From Bacillus sp. MRMR6 (GTDB lineage Bacteria; Bacillota; Bacilli; Bacillales; Cytobacillaceae): DNA of 47,057 bases. A model generated the notes under the pieces. It was given only the letters and a program-made list of their open reading frames with translations, did no database searches and was not told the DNA's origin. Where the stretch lies: contig NZ_MSLS01000028.1 in assembly GCF_001940785.1 (NCBI RefSeq), positions 6,410 through 53,466 on the forward strand, in the 5' to 3' direction. Shown here in pieces: positions 1 through 8,893 of this stretch (within the stretch, counting starts at the first letter, position 1; each line of letters starts with the position of its first letter). The translations under genes and the position numbers were made by a program.

Positions 1-1
1 G

Positions 2-29
2 GGCAGCTAATAATTTAGTTGCCTCTTTT
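2..29 (+). terminator. Intrinsic terminator of an upstream gene outside the window
   Basis: A 9-bp stem (2-10 with 15-23, one G-U pair) closes a 4-nt loop and is followed by CTCTTTT. It probably ends transcription of a gene to the left. The remaining bases up to 163 hold no ORF that I can support, and I see no clear promoter for the next gene. Confidence 0.6.
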
Positions 30-163
30 CGTAAAAAATTTAATAGTGAACTTATCTGCTATATGACTAAAAATCAAGCTTTAGCATATCTATTAGTAAT
101 AGCTCTGCATACCAGTTCTATGCTATTTAAATGTGGTAAAAGGTAAGAAGGGGTTGAGATGAA

Positions 164-1357
164 GTGGAAAAGTTTGCCGTCTTTCGTACACCGAAATCAA
201 TTTTTTATGGGAGAAATGCCTTTGAAAATGTAGGAAAAGAAGCAGTACTTCGAGGGAAAAAGGCTCTTATTGTAAGTGATAAAATAATGGACAATCTTGG
301 CTATGTTAGAAAATGCCAATCCCTTTTAGAAAGTCAAGGAGTAGCCAGTACCACCTATCTAGGAGTAGCTTCTGAACCAACTGATCGGTTTGTCTCAGAA
401 TCATTACTAGTTTTTAACCAAGAGGAATGCGATTTAATTATTTCACTCGGTGGCGGAAGCTGTATTGATACGGCAAAAGCAGTAGCCGTCCTAGCTTCGA
501 ATGGTGGTTACATTGGGGATTATATGCAAGCGAGGAAAATTGCAGAAGCTCACCCCATTCCTCATATTGCCATAGCTACTACAGCGGGCACAGGCTCAGA
601 AGCTACCGATGTTACGATTATTACCAATACTACAAATGATGTAAAAATGATGATCAAGCAGCCTGCTTTTATGCCTGATGCAGCGATTGTCGATCCGTTA
701 TTAACTCTTTCTTCCCCCGGGCAGGTTACCGCTGCAACAGGAGTAGACGCTCTAAGTCATGCAATCGAAGCATATCTCTCAAAAAAATCTCACCCTATGA
801 CTGACAATCTAGCATTATCAGCAATGAAACTAATTATTGGTAGTATCTTAACCGCTTACAATGATGGAACAAATGTAGATGCACGTGAAAGGATGTCATT
901 AGGGTCTCTACAAGCCGGAATGGCATTTTCTAACGCATCTGTTTGTCTGGTACATGGTATGTCAAGACCCATTGGAGCACTTTTCCATGTTCCCCATGGA
1001 ATTTCAAATGCCATGCTTTTGCCCGCAGTGATGGAATTTAGCAGGGATGCCTGTATCGAAAGGCTGGGGGAAATTGGGCGGATCTTCAAACCTGATGATA
1101 GCAATCTTTCAAATATAGAAACATCGGAAATAGCTGTACAGTCTATTAAAGAACTTTGTCAAAATTTAAAGATTCCTAACTTAAAAGGTTGGGGAATTGA
1201 ACAACAAGCCTTTACAAGTGTCGTAGAAAAAATGGCATGTGATGCTATCAATAGCGGCAGTCCAAGTAATAATCCGAAAGTACCGTCACATAAGGAATTA
1301 GTTGAACTTTATCATGTTTGTTATGACTATCAGTTTGATAGTGGGTATTCCATATGA
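164..1357 (+). CDS. Iron-containing alcohol dehydrogenase
   Basis: Group III Fe-dependent alcohol dehydrogenase of 397 aa, full length for the family and cytosolic. Visible signatures are the NAD-binding GGGSCIDTAKA near residue 98, TTAGTGSEATD near 140, and the metal-binding histidines in DALSHAIEAY and in HGMSRPIGALFHVPHG. The start is the GTG at 164, preceded by AAGAAGGGG; the ATG five bases upstream is in another frame. A semialdehyde dehydrogenase follows 27 nt downstream, so the pair probably oxidises a hydroxyacid or alcohol to a semialdehyde and then to an acyl-CoA. The exact substrate (for example 3-hydroxypropionate or 4-hydroxybutyrate) cannot be read from sequence. A second, more distant paralogue lies at 27915. 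Confidence 0.9.
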   Translation: MEKFAVFRTPKSIFYGRNAFENVGKEAVLRGKKALIVSDKIMDNLGYVRKCQSLLESQGVASTTYLGVASEPTDRFVSESLLVFNQEECDLIISLGGGSCIDTAKAVAVLASNGGYIGDYMQARKIAEAHPIPHIAIATTAGTGSEATDVTIITNTTNDVKMMIKQPAFMPDAAIVDPLLTLSSPGQVTAATGVDALSHAIEAYLSKKSHPMTDNLALSAMKLIIGSILTAYNDGTNVDARERMSLGSLQAGMAFSNASVCLVHGMSRPIGALFHVPHGISNAMLLPAVMEFSRDACIERLGEIGRIFKPDDSNLSNIETSEIAVQSIKELCQNLKIPNLKGWGIEQQAFTSVVEKMACDAINSGSPSNNPKVPSHKELVELYHVCYDYQFDSGYSI

Positions 1358-1384
1358 ATCAATCTATTAAGGGGGAATCCTTTG

Positions 1385-2848
1385 ATGAACAATATAACAA
1401 CCAAAGTGATTCAAAATTTTATTAATGGCCAGTGGGTAGATGCGAAAACAACGAAGTTTGATATTGTACCAAACCCGGCAACAGGAGAAGAACTTGCTAG
1501 TGTACCTATTTCATCTCGCGAGGACCTAGATGATGCTGTTCTATCAGCAAAGGAAGCTTTCAAAACCTGGAGTAAAACACCTGTACCAAAGCGTGCCCGC
1601 ATCCTGTTTACATATCATCAGCTACTAGTGCAGCATTGGGATGAACTTGCCACTCTGATTACAAAGGAAAACGGAAAAAGCTATAAGGAGGCCTATGGAG
1701 AAGTTCAGCGTGGTATAGAATGCGTTGAATTTGCTGCGGGTGCACCTTCCTTAATGATGGGGAAACAGCTCCCAGATATTGCAACCAATATAGAATCCGG
1801 AATGTATCGTTATCCTGTCGGTGTTGTGGGAGGAATTACTCCTTTTAATTTTCCAATGATGGTTCCTTGCTGGATGTTCCCGCTCGCAATTGCCTGTGGT
1901 AACACCTTTGTATTAAAACCTTCTGAAAGAACGCCAATCCTTGCCAATCGTTTGGCTGAATTATTAAAGGAAGCTGGTCTTCCAGATGGTGTTTTAAACA
2001 TTGTTCATGGTGCTCACGAAATAGTAAATGGCCTGCTAGAGCATAAAGATGTCCCGGCAATATCTTTTGTAGGTTCTCAACCGGTAGCTGAGTATATTTA
2101 CCGAACAGCAGCAGCTAACGGAAAACGTGTCCAGGCCTTAGCAGGAGCGAAAAACCATTCCATTGTGCTGCCCGATGCCGATTTAGATTCAACCGTTAGG
2201 GAAATTATTGCAGCCGCTTATGGTTCGGCAGGGGAAAGGTGTATGGCTTGTTCGGTTGTCGTAGCGGTTGGGGAAATCGCAGAACCATTACTGCAAAAGC
2301 TAAATGAAAAAGCAGATGAGATAAAAATTGGCAATGGACTGGAGGAAGATGTTTTCTTAGGTCCCGTCATTCGTAATGAAAACAAAGAGAGAACCGCAAA
2401 GTATATTGATCTTGGTGAAAAAGAGGGGGCAACATTGGTTCGCGATGGCCGAAAAGATGAAGCCTATCATGAAAAGGGTTACTTTATTGGACCTACCATC
2501 TTTGACAATGTGAATCCTTCGATGACAATATGGAAGGAAGAAATTTTTGCACCTGTTCTTTCCATTGTTCGTGTTGGCAGTCTTGAAGAAGCGATCGAGG
2601 TCACGAATCAATCAGACTTTGGAAATGGTGCGTGTTTGTTTACAGATAGCGGAAGCGCAGTCCGTTATTTCAGAGACAATATCGAAGTCGGGATGTTAGG
2701 TGTTAACATCGGAGTTCCAGCACCAATGGCCTTTTTCCCATTCTCCGGATGGAAAAACTCTTTCTATGGAGACTTGCACGCTAATGGGCCAGATGGAGTA
2801 GAATTCTACACAAAAAGGAAAATGCTAACAGCAAGATGGGAGAGATAA
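1385..2848 (+). CDS. mmsA: CoA-acylating methylmalonate/malonate-semialdehyde dehydrogenase
   Basis: Aldehyde dehydrogenase superfamily protein of 487 aa, best matched to the MmsA/IolA type, which turns malonate or methylmalonate semialdehyde into acetyl- or propionyl-CoA plus CO2 using NAD and CoA. Visible features are the cofactor region [11 protein letters not shown] and LKPSERTP, and the nucleophile cysteine in [18 protein letters not shown] at 1369-1375 serves either a TTG at 1382 or the ATG at 1385; I prefer the ATG. It follows the Fe-alcohol dehydrogenase in a likely two-gene operon. Use in valine, inositol or beta-alanine breakdown is possible, but no iol or bkd genes are nearby. Confidence 0.9.
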   Translation: MNNITTKVIQNFINGQWVDAKTTKFDIVPNPATGEELASVPISSREDLDDAVLSAKEAFKTWSKTPVPKRARILFTYHQLLVQHWDELATLITKENGKSYKEAYGEVQRGIECVEFAAGAPSLMMGKQLPDIATNIESGMYRYPVGVVGGITPFNFPMMVPCWMFPLAIACGNTFVLKPSERTPILANRLAELLKEAGLPDGVLNIVHGAHEIVNGLLEHKDVPAISFVGSQPVAEYIYRTAAANGKRVQALAGAKNHSIVLPDADLDSTVREIIAAAYGSAGERCMACSVVVAVGEIAEPLLQKLNEKADEIKIGNGLEEDVFLGPVIRNENKERTAKYIDLGEKEGATLVRDGRKDEAYHEKGYFIGPTIFDNVNPSMTIWKEEIFAPVLSIVRVGSLEEAIEVTNQSDFGNGACLFTDSGSAVRYFRDNIEVGMLGVNIGVPAPMAFFPFSGWKNSFYGDLHANGPDGVEFYTKRKMLTARWER

Positions 2849-2876
2849 GTGAAACTTCCATCAGTGGGGGTCTTAC

Positions 2877-2903
2877 TGCCCGTTTATGCGGGATAATTTT
2901 TAT
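2877..2903 (+). terminator. Weak hairpin after mmsA
   Basis: A short CCCG/CGGG stem is followed by ATAATTTTTAT. The sequence just before it (CTTCCATCAGTGGGGG) looks like one arm of a longer terminator whose other arm has decayed. Weak evidence. Confidence 0.3.
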
Positions 2904-3027
2904 CGTAGCTGCTCACAATGTGGGTGGCTATTTTAGTTCGTAATATTTCATTTTTTTGGTAAAATATAAATAGACAGAAAATTTAAGCAGGGTAGTTAAT
3001 TATCGTATTTTAAGGAGGAATTGGAAA

Positions 3028-5196
3028 ATGGAAAACTATGTGAAAATAGGAAATCTTCAAGTGTCTTCTCTACTCTATGATTTTCTTAATCAACAAGCAT
3101 TGCCTGGCACAGGAGTGGAACAGGGAAAGTTTTGGAGTGGTGTAGAAACTCTATTTACAACTTTAGCACCGAAGAATAAGGCTATTTTAAAAAGAAGGGA
3201 AGAATTGCAAAGCCAAATAAACGCATGGCATCGGGAACATAAGGAGTTTCAATTTGAGGAATATAGATCATTTTTACAAGAGATAGGCTACTTAGAGCCT
3301 GAGGCAGAAGATTTTAAGATTACCACTGACAATGTTGATGAGGAATTAGCAGTCCAGGCTGGGCCGCAGCTTGTTGTCCCTGTTGACAATGCGAGATATG
3401 CTTTAAATGCTGCCAATGCTCGCTGGGGAAGTCTTTACGATGCTTTATATGGGACGGATGTGATTAGTGGAGAAGATGGTGCTGAGCGAATAGGGGGCTA
3501 TAATCCTGTCCGAGGGGACAAGGTCATATCTTATGCAAGAGAGTTCCTGAATCAAGCTGCTCCATTAAAAGCATCCTTGCATCAAGAATCTGTTCAATAT
3601 AAAGTCATTGATGGTATACTTGCTGTTTCACTCAGCAACGGGACGATAACTGGCCTGGTAGATGACTCCCAGTTGGCTGGTTATCAAGGGCACCCTGAAA
3701 ATCCTTCAGCGATATTATTGAAGAATAACGGAATTCACTTTGAAATACAGATTGACAGACATCATCCAATAGGTAAATCTGACCAAGCAGGTGTTAAAGA
3801 CATCTTAATGGAGTCTGCTCTTACAACCATCATGGATTGTGAGGATTCTGTTGCAGCTGTTGATGCAGAAGATAAGGTATTAGTCTATCGAAATTGGCTT
3901 GGCTTAATGAAAGGAGATTTAACTGCAACCTTTAATAAGGGCGAAAAGGCAGTTACCCGTTCCTTACATCCAGACCGTATTTATACTACTCCTGAAGGAA
4001 AACAACTTACATTAAAAGGCCGTTCTCTTATGTTTGTTCGTAACGTAGGTCACTTAATGACAAGTAATGCCATATTAGATGAAAATGGCGAGGAGATCCC
4101 TGAAGGAATTTTGGATGCAATTGTTACAAGCTTAATTGCAAAGCATTCACTTTTAGGAAAGAATATCTATCAAAATTCAACCAAAGGCTCTATTTATATC
4201 GTAAAACCTAAAATGCATGGATCGAAAGAGGTCGCGTTTGCGGGGGAAATCTTTGATAGGGTGGAAGATATTCTTGGATTAAACAGGTATACATTAAAAA
4301 TTGGTGTCATGGATGAGGAACGCAGAACTTCACTGAATTTAAAGGCATGTATCCGGGAAGTTAAGGACAGAATCGTCTTTATCAATACAGGATTCTTAGA
4401 CCGTACCGGTGATGAAATGCATACTAGTATGGAAATCGGCCAGATGATTCGTAAAAATGAAATGAAAACCTCCAAATGGCTGCAAAGCTATGAAAAATCA
4501 AATGTCGCAGTTGGACTGGCTGCAGGATTTAAGGGCCGTGCACAGATTGGAAAAGGAATGTGGGCAATGCCGGATTTAATGGCAGAAATGCTAAAACAAA
4601 AAATTGGTCATTTGAAAGCAGGGGCAACGACTGCCTGGGTTCCATCACCAACAGCAGCAACCTTACATGCACTGCATTATCATCAGTTGGAAGTTACAAA
4701 AGTACAAGACAAATTAGCCAGAAAGACAGTAGATTTACGAGATGATATTTTAACAATCCCTGTAGCGGTCAACCCTCATTGGTCTTCGGAGGAAGTACAA
4801 CAGGAGCTGGAGAATAACGCACAAGGCATCCTAGGGTATGTGGTTCGGTGGGTGGAGCAGGGAGTTGGGTGCTCTAAAGTACCTGATATTCACAATGTGG
4901 GGCTAATGGAAGACAGAGCGACACTTCGAATCTCCAGTCAGCATCTTGCCAATTGGCTGCGTCACGGGGTGTGCACAAAGGACCAAGTTCTTGAGACATT
5001 AAAAAGGATGGCAAGAGTGGTAGATGAACAAAACGCTGGTGATCCTGCTTATCGACCAATGGCAGGTAACTATGATGAATCTGTTGCCTTTAAGGCGGCC
5101 TGTGAATTAGTTTTCGAGGGATGCGGCCAGCCAAATGGTTATACAGAACCTATTTTGCACCGGAGAAGATTAGAAGCAAAAGTGAAAGGTTGTTAA
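3028..5196 (+). CDS. glcB: Malate synthase G
   Basis: Monomeric malate synthase G of 722 aa, the usual length of this isoform. It condenses glyoxylate with acetyl-CoA to give malate. Recognisable segments are [12 protein letters not shown], the active-site region [15 protein letters not shown] near residue 270, [12 protein letters not shown], and the [18 protein letters not shown] block. A strong AAGGAGG precedes the ATG. No isocitrate lyase gene accompanies it, so its glyoxylate may come from glycolate or purine/allantoin breakdown. It lies 179 nt after mmsA, whose acetyl-CoA product is its substrate, but the gap and a weak hairpin suggest its own promoter. Confidence 0.95.
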   Translation: MENYVKIGNLQVSSLLYDFLNQQALPGTGVEQGKFWSGVETLFTTLAPKNKAILKRREELQSQINAWHREHKEFQFEEYRSFLQEIGYLEPEAEDFKITTDNVDEELAVQAGPQLVVPVDNARYALNAANARWGSLYDALYGTDVISGEDGAERIGGYNPVRGDKVISYAREFLNQAAPLKASLHQESVQYKVIDGILAVSLSNGTITGLVDDSQLAGYQGHPENPSAILLKNNGIHFEIQIDRHHPIGKSDQAGVKDILMESALTTIMDCEDSVAAVDAEDKVLVYRNWLGLMKGDLTATFNKGEKAVTRSLHPDRIYTTPEGKQLTLKGRSLMFVRNVGHLMTSNAILDENGEEIPEGILDAIVTSLIAKHSLLGKNIYQNSTKGSIYIVKPKMHGSKEVAFAGEIFDRVEDILGLNRYTLKIGVMDEERRTSLNLKACIREVKDRIVFINTGFLDRTGDEMHTSMEIGQMIRKNEMKTSKWLQSYEKSNVAVGLAAGFKGRAQIGKGMWAMPDLMAEMLKQKIGHLKAGATTAWVPSPTAATLHALHYHQLEVTKVQDKLARKTVDLRDDILTIPVAVNPHWSSEEVQQELENNAQGILGYVVRWVEQGVGCSKVPDIHNVGLMEDRATLRISSQHLANWLRHGVCTKDQVLETLKRMARVVDEQNAGDPAYRPMAGNYDESVAFKAACELVFEGCGQPNGYTEPILHRRRLEAKVKGC

Positions 5197-5213
5197 GAAG
5201 GTACAGAAAAATA

Positions 5214-5251
5214 AGAAAAGCCGATAAATTTAGGTATTTAACGGCTTTTCT
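5214..5251. terminator. Bidirectional terminator between convergent genes
   Basis: AGAAAAGCCG (5214-5223) pairs with CGGCTTTTCT (5242-5251), with further TAAAT/ATTTA pairing inside. The A-rich left arm and T-rich right arm let it act on both the malate synthase and the convergent DUF421 transcripts. Confidence 0.75.
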
Positions 5252-5276
5252 AACGAATGGGGGTAAGGTCCACAAT

Positions 5277-5969
5277 TTAACCAGAATTCTTCTTATAAGT
5301 ATGAATAAATAACGGTTGGTTTTTAGTCCATTCTGCATATAAGACATCCTTGTAATCGGAAATATTCTGCAATTCTAGTTGATTCTTTAACCATTTTTCA
5401 TCTATTCCAGCTTCCGCTAAGTTTTTATTGATAACTGCTCCATCTATAATAATGCTAACGGGTAAATCCACTGACTTTGAAGGTAATTTTAGTTCACTGT
5501 TTTTAGGATTATCGTAGTCAAACTTTGGAAGTACACTAATTGTACCATTCGTTTCCATTATAGCGAATTCAACTTCTTGAATCGAAAAATAACCTTGCTG
5601 CCTGATCAGACTTTGTAATTGGTTGATATCCAATTTTATTTTTTTTAGTATCTCATATTTGATTACACCTTTATGTATCAAAATATTAGGCTCACCTTCA
5701 AGGATCTTCCTAGTTTTCCCAAACTTCTGAGTAATTGTCTCTAAAAATGAAATAAGTAATCCCCAGATTAAAATTGCAAAGGCGATTTGTTTAATACTTA
5801 TATTATCATCATAAACCGCATTTCCTACCAGTTCACCTAAAATTAGGGCTGAAATAAAATCAAAGGGAGTCAGTTGGGAAAAGTGCGTTTTCCCTAAGAA
5901 TTTTGTCATTAAAAATAATAAAAGCAAGCCTGATAGTAACTCGACTCCAATAGACAGATATTGATTCAC
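5277..5969 (-). CDS. YetF-family (DUF421) membrane protein
   Basis: DUF421/YetF-type protein of about 230 aa. Three hydrophobic segments occupy the first ~85 residues, followed by a soluble C-terminal domain with the family hallmark LEGEPNILIHKGVIKYEILKK region. Bacillus genomes carry several paralogues (YetF, YrbG, YdfS, YkjA) whose biochemical role is not established. Two starts compete. ATG at 5978 lies only one base from the AGGGGG ribosome site, whereas GTG at 5969 has a normal spacing of about 10, so I chose the GTG. Convergent with malate synthase G, single-gene unit. Confidence 0.85.
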   Translation of the reverse strand: MNQYLSIGVELLSGLLLLFLMTKFLGKTHFSQLTPFDFISALILGELVGNAVYDDNISIKQIAFAILIWGLLISFLETITQKFGKTRKILEGEPNILIHKGVIKYEILKKIKLDINQLQSLIRQQGYFSIQEVEFAIMETNGTISVLPKFDYDNPKNSELKLPSKSVDLPVSIIIDGAVINKNLAEAGIDEKWLKNQLELQNISDYKDVLYAEWTKNQPLFIHTYKKNSG

Positions 5970-6076
5970 GCTGTACATTCCCCCTGATAACAGTTATTTT
6001 CATTATTTCCGTACAAACTCGACCTATACTATGTTTGGCGATATTTATTAGAGGCAAAACAATCAGAATAAAATTA

Positions 6077-6108
6077 GTGCAAACATGCACAATCTGTGCT
6101 ACTATACT
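6077..6108 (+). promoter_or_regulatory. Possible promoter/operator of the MATE gene
   Basis: An inverted repeat GTGCA-aaca-TGCAC (6077-6090), followed by a further GTGC, sits just upstream of a TATACT -10-like hexamer at 6103-6108. No good -35 is visible. It could be a regulator site for the exporter downstream. Confidence 0.35.
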
Positions 6109-6140
6109 ATTTATTTGTTAGAAATTAGGCAGGTGGCAGC

Positions 6141-7538
6141 ATGGGGGCACATCAATCAAAAAGTTTAGTTCCAAAAAAGGCAGAAGGATTTAATCTGTTT
6201 TTTCTTACATGGCCCATTTTTTTAGAAGTATTTTTATTCATGCTTATGGGAATCGCTGATACCATCATGATTAGTGCCATTTCAGACAATGCAGTGGCGG
6301 GCGTTGGAGCGGCAAATCAGTATATGCATATTGCGATTTTGATAATGGAAGTAATTGGTAATGGTGCATCAATCGTCGTTGCACAATATATTGGTTCACG
6401 AAGATATATGGAAGCTGCGAAAATATCAGCCTTAGCTGTAACACTTAACCTCATAGCAGGGTTAATCATTAGTGCTGGATTTTTGTTGTTCTCCGATAAT
6501 CTGCTCCAAGCTCTAAATCTTCAAGGAGAGATTTTAGCATTCGCTCATAGTTATTTATTAATTGTCGGGGGAGCACTATTCCTCCAAGCAATGATTAATT
6601 CATTATCGGCAATTATTCGTGTCCATGGATTTACTAAGGAAGCGATGTTTGTTTCCTTAGGGATGAATATCATCCATATCATTGGTAACTACGTGTTAAT
6701 TTTTGGTCATTTAGGTTTTCCAGAAATGGGTGTCCAGGGAGTTGCCATATCTTCTGTAGTAAGTCGTTTCCTTGCACTTATCGTCTTCTTCTGGCTGTTA
6801 TATAGGATCTTGGAAGTAAAGGTAAAACTAAAGTACTATTTCTCACTATCAAAGGAGTATATTGGACAAATACTGAAAATAGGAATACCATCGGCTTTTG
6901 AGCAAGTTACCTACCAAACTTGTCAACTTGTATTCTTATATTATGCAACCTACCTAGGAGCAGAGTCATTAGCGGCTAGGCAGTACGCATCAAATATCTC
7001 GATGTTTATATTCCTATTCGCAATTGCGATTGGCATGGGAACGGCGATTATAGTCGGCCGCCTTGTAGGTGCTAATCAGAAGGATGAGGCGTATCATCGA
7101 GTGTGGAATAGTTTAGGCTGGGCTAGTTCTGTTTCGCTTTTTATGGTGATCCTAGTTATCATTTTCCGTGAACCATTAATGAATTTATTTACTGCGGATC
7201 AGGATATTATTGAATTAGGAGCTAAAGTATTACTCTTCAGCCTTGCTTTAGAGACTGGTCGGACCATGAATATTGTATTAATCAATTCAATAAGGGCTGC
7301 AGGAGATGCCAAGTTCCCAGTGTGGGTTGGGTTAATTTCAATGGTAGGGATGAGTGTACCTTTAGGCTATCTTCTTGTTTTTCATTTTGAGATGGGATTG
7401 GTTGGTATTTGGCTGGCCATCGCTGCAGATGAATGGCTTCGCGCCATTGTTATGTTTTTTCGCTGGAAAAGCAGAGCCTGGGAAAAACATGCTCTTATTC
7501 AACCTGAAGTTTCTGAAACCGTTACAACACATTCGTAA
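6141..7538 (+). CDS. MATE family efflux transporter
   Basis: Multidrug and toxin extrusion protein of 465 aa, the usual length, with about 12 membrane segments in two pseudo-symmetric halves. The N-terminal half contains the typical GIADTIMISAIS...VAGVGAANQ segment, and the second half has GIPSAFEQVTYQ. Members exchange Na+ or H+ for cationic compounds; the substrate here is unknown. The start is the ATG at 6141 behind a modest AGGCAGGTGG site. It is divergent from the DUF421 gene and ends at a strong terminator, so it is monocistronic. The C-terminal ~20 residues are soluble. Confidence 0.92.
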   Translation: MGAHQSKSLVPKKAEGFNLFFLTWPIFLEVFLFMLMGIADTIMISAISDNAVAGVGAANQYMHIAILIMEVIGNGASIVVAQYIGSRRYMEAAKISALAVTLNLIAGLIISAGFLLFSDNLLQALNLQGEILAFAHSYLLIVGGALFLQAMINSLSAIIRVHGFTKEAMFVSLGMNIIHIIGNYVLIFGHLGFPEMGVQGVAISSVVSRFLALIVFFWLLYRILEVKVKLKYYFSLSKEYIGQILKIGIPSAFEQVTYQTCQLVFLYYATYLGAESLAARQYASNISMFIFLFAIAIGMGTAIIVGRLVGANQKDEAYHRVWNSLGWASSVSLFMVILVIIFREPLMNLFTADQDIIELGAKVLLFSLALETGRTMNIVLINSIRAAGDAKFPVWVGLISMVGMSVPLGYLLVFHFEMGLVGIWLAIAADEWLRAIVMFFRWKSRAWEKHALIQPEVSETVTTHS

Positions 7539-7572
7539 TCAATTGAATAATTTTTTGTTAACCAAAAACATT

Positions 7573-7610
7573 AATGCAAAAAGCTTGGGAAAACCAAGCT
7601 TTTTTGCATT
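7573..7610 (+). terminator. Intrinsic terminator after the MATE gene
   Basis: A long stem (7573-7588 with 7594-7610, one bulged T) contains AAGCTTGG/CCAAGCTT and a run of six T. It may also end the small minus-strand gene at 7629. Confidence 0.85.
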
Positions 7611-7628
7611 GAAATTAGAATAATAGGC

Positions 7629-7763
7629 TCACTTCTTCTTATTGCGATATTCAGTTTGATGGGGCTGCCCATATCGTTGTTGGGAAGCATCTACTTCACC
7701 TTTTTGCTTTTGCAACTTCCCCTTCAGATTAACATTTGGAAAGCTGTTTTGATGTTCATTCAT
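7629..7763 (-). CDS. Small hydrophilic protein of 44 aa, unknown function
   Basis: A 44-codon gene with an excellent GGAGGTG ribosome site nine bases before its ATG (complement 7761-7763). The product is hydrophilic, rich in Gln, Lys and Asn (starts MNEHQNSFPN, ends EYRNKKK), and has no membrane segment or cysteine. This composition recalls small spore-associated or stress proteins of Bacillus, but I do not recognise the family, so that is only a guess. A minus-strand promoter TTGTAA-N16-TACTAT can be drawn upstream, and the inverted repeat at 7780-7808 lies in its leader. Confidence 0.7.
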   Translation of the reverse strand: MNEHQNSFPNVNLKGKLQKQKGEVDASQQRYGQPHQTEYRNKKK

Positions 7764-7779
7764 AATTTATTTCACCTCC

Positions 7780-7808
7780 ACAAAGATAGTATGTACCATT
7801 ATCTTTGT
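7780..7808. repeat. 9-bp inverted repeat between divergent genes
   Basis: ACAAAGATA (7780-7788) and TATCTTTGT (7800-7808) form a perfect inverted repeat with an 11-nt spacer. It adjoins the ribosome site of the minus-strand 44-aa gene and lies 30 nt from the promoter of the plus-strand reductase. It could be an operator or a leader hairpin. Confidence 0.5.
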
Positions 7809-7837
7809 TACAAGTTAGTTTAAATAATCAGAATTTA

Positions 7838-7866
7838 TTGACTACTAATATTGCAAAATTTATAAT
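7838..7866 (+). promoter_or_regulatory. Sigma-A promoter of the FabL-like gene
   Basis: TTGACT at 7838-7843 and TATAAT at 7861-7866 are separated by exactly 17 bp, close to the vegetative consensus. The start codon is 67 bp after the -10 box. Confidence 0.8.
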
Positions 7867-7932
7867 AGTGATAGAAAACACGAAGTTAAAAAATGAACAT
7901 ATGGTTAAAATGATGCAAAAGGGGGAATTAGG

Positions 7933-8670
7933 GTGAATATATTAATTACTGGAGGGACGAAAGGGATTGGAAAAGCTACAGCGTTGCGGTTTTCGGCTCC
8001 TGGAAACCATTTGTTTTTAAATTACTTTCATGATGATGCGGCGGCAGCTAGAGCGAAAGAGGAGGTTTCTGCCAAAGGCGGGAATGTGCATTTATTAAAA
8101 TGCAATGTTGGAAATTATCTTGAAGTACGTGAGATGGCGGCTATTATAAGTAAAGAAGTTGATTCGATTAATGTTATCGTCCACTGTGCGACAGGAATTG
8201 TTAGAGGTGACTCTTTAGAAATTGCCCCTGAAGAGTGGAGAAATGTGGTAGAAGTAAGCAGTTTATCTCTTATTGATATTGTCAGAGAAATTCGGCCGCT
8301 ATTAAAATACGGTTCTACCATCATTGCATTATCAAGCAGAGGTGCAAGAAAAGCGACTAGAAAGTATGCGGCTTTAGGTTCTACGAAAGCGTTTACAGAG
8401 TCAATCATACGCTATATGGCGGTAGAATTAGCTCCACATGGAATTAGAGCAAATGTAGTTTCCGCAGGGGCTCTAGACACTGAAGCGTTTCGCTCCATGT
8501 TTGCTGAGAATGCGGATCAGATGTTAGAAAATGCAGCCGCTCTAAATCCAAGCGGGAGAAACCTTACATTTGAAGATGTAACAGAGACGATTGCCTTTTT
8601 GGCAAGTCCCGGAGCACAAATGATACAAGGTGAGGTCATACATATCGATGGTGGCCTATCATTAAAGTAA
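7933..8670 (+). CDS. FabL-like SDR oxidoreductase (enoyl-ACP reductase III type)
   Basis: Classical short-chain dehydrogenase fold of 245 aa. The N-terminal TGGTKGIGKA binds NAD(P). The active site is Tyr-x6-Lys (YAALGSTK), the spacing of enoyl-ACP reductases such as Bacillus FabL rather than the Tyr-x3-Lys of FabG. The C-terminal half also resembles FabL (GALDTEAF, and the IDGG ending). It may reduce enoyl-ACP in fatty acid synthesis, or be a specialised paralogue. Start GTG at 7933 behind AAAGGGGG. It is a single gene with its own strong promoter and terminator. Confidence 0.82.
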   Translation: MNILITGGTKGIGKATALRFSAPGNHLFLNYFHDDAAAARAKEEVSAKGGNVHLLKCNVGNYLEVREMAAIISKEVDSINVIVHCATGIVRGDSLEIAPEEWRNVVEVSSLSLIDIVREIRPLLKYGSTIIALSSRGARKATRKYAALGSTKAFTESIIRYMAVELAPHGIRANVVSAGALDTEAFRSMFAENADQMLENAAALNPSGRNLTFEDVTETIAFLASPGAQMIQGEVIHIDGGLSLK

Positions 8671-8681
8671 ATAGATTTCAC

Positions 8682-8711
8682 AAAAAAGCCTCAAGAGTCT
8701 TGGGCTTTTTT
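8682..8711 (+). terminator. Intrinsic terminator after the FabL-like gene
   Basis: AAAAAAGCC pairs with GGCTTTTTT, with an inner CAAG/CTTG and a one-base bulge. Confidence 0.85.
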
Positions 8712-8893
8712 GTATGAGAAAAAAAGAGATTCAACTATTTTAATTTTAATCAAGAAATATTAATAGGAAAAAATAGATATCCCCCTTTAAAAATTACAAT
8801 CCCTAGTTCCGAAGATATAAATTTGTAATAATTGACAAGTTTATTAATAAGTATGGATAAGAGGAAGGTAATAAAAAAAAAGGGGGATTTTCT

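Noticed and set aside
5121..5347. Short frames on both strands across the malate synthase 3' end
   Set aside because: They overlap the verified gene end and the bidirectional terminator and have no ribosome sites.
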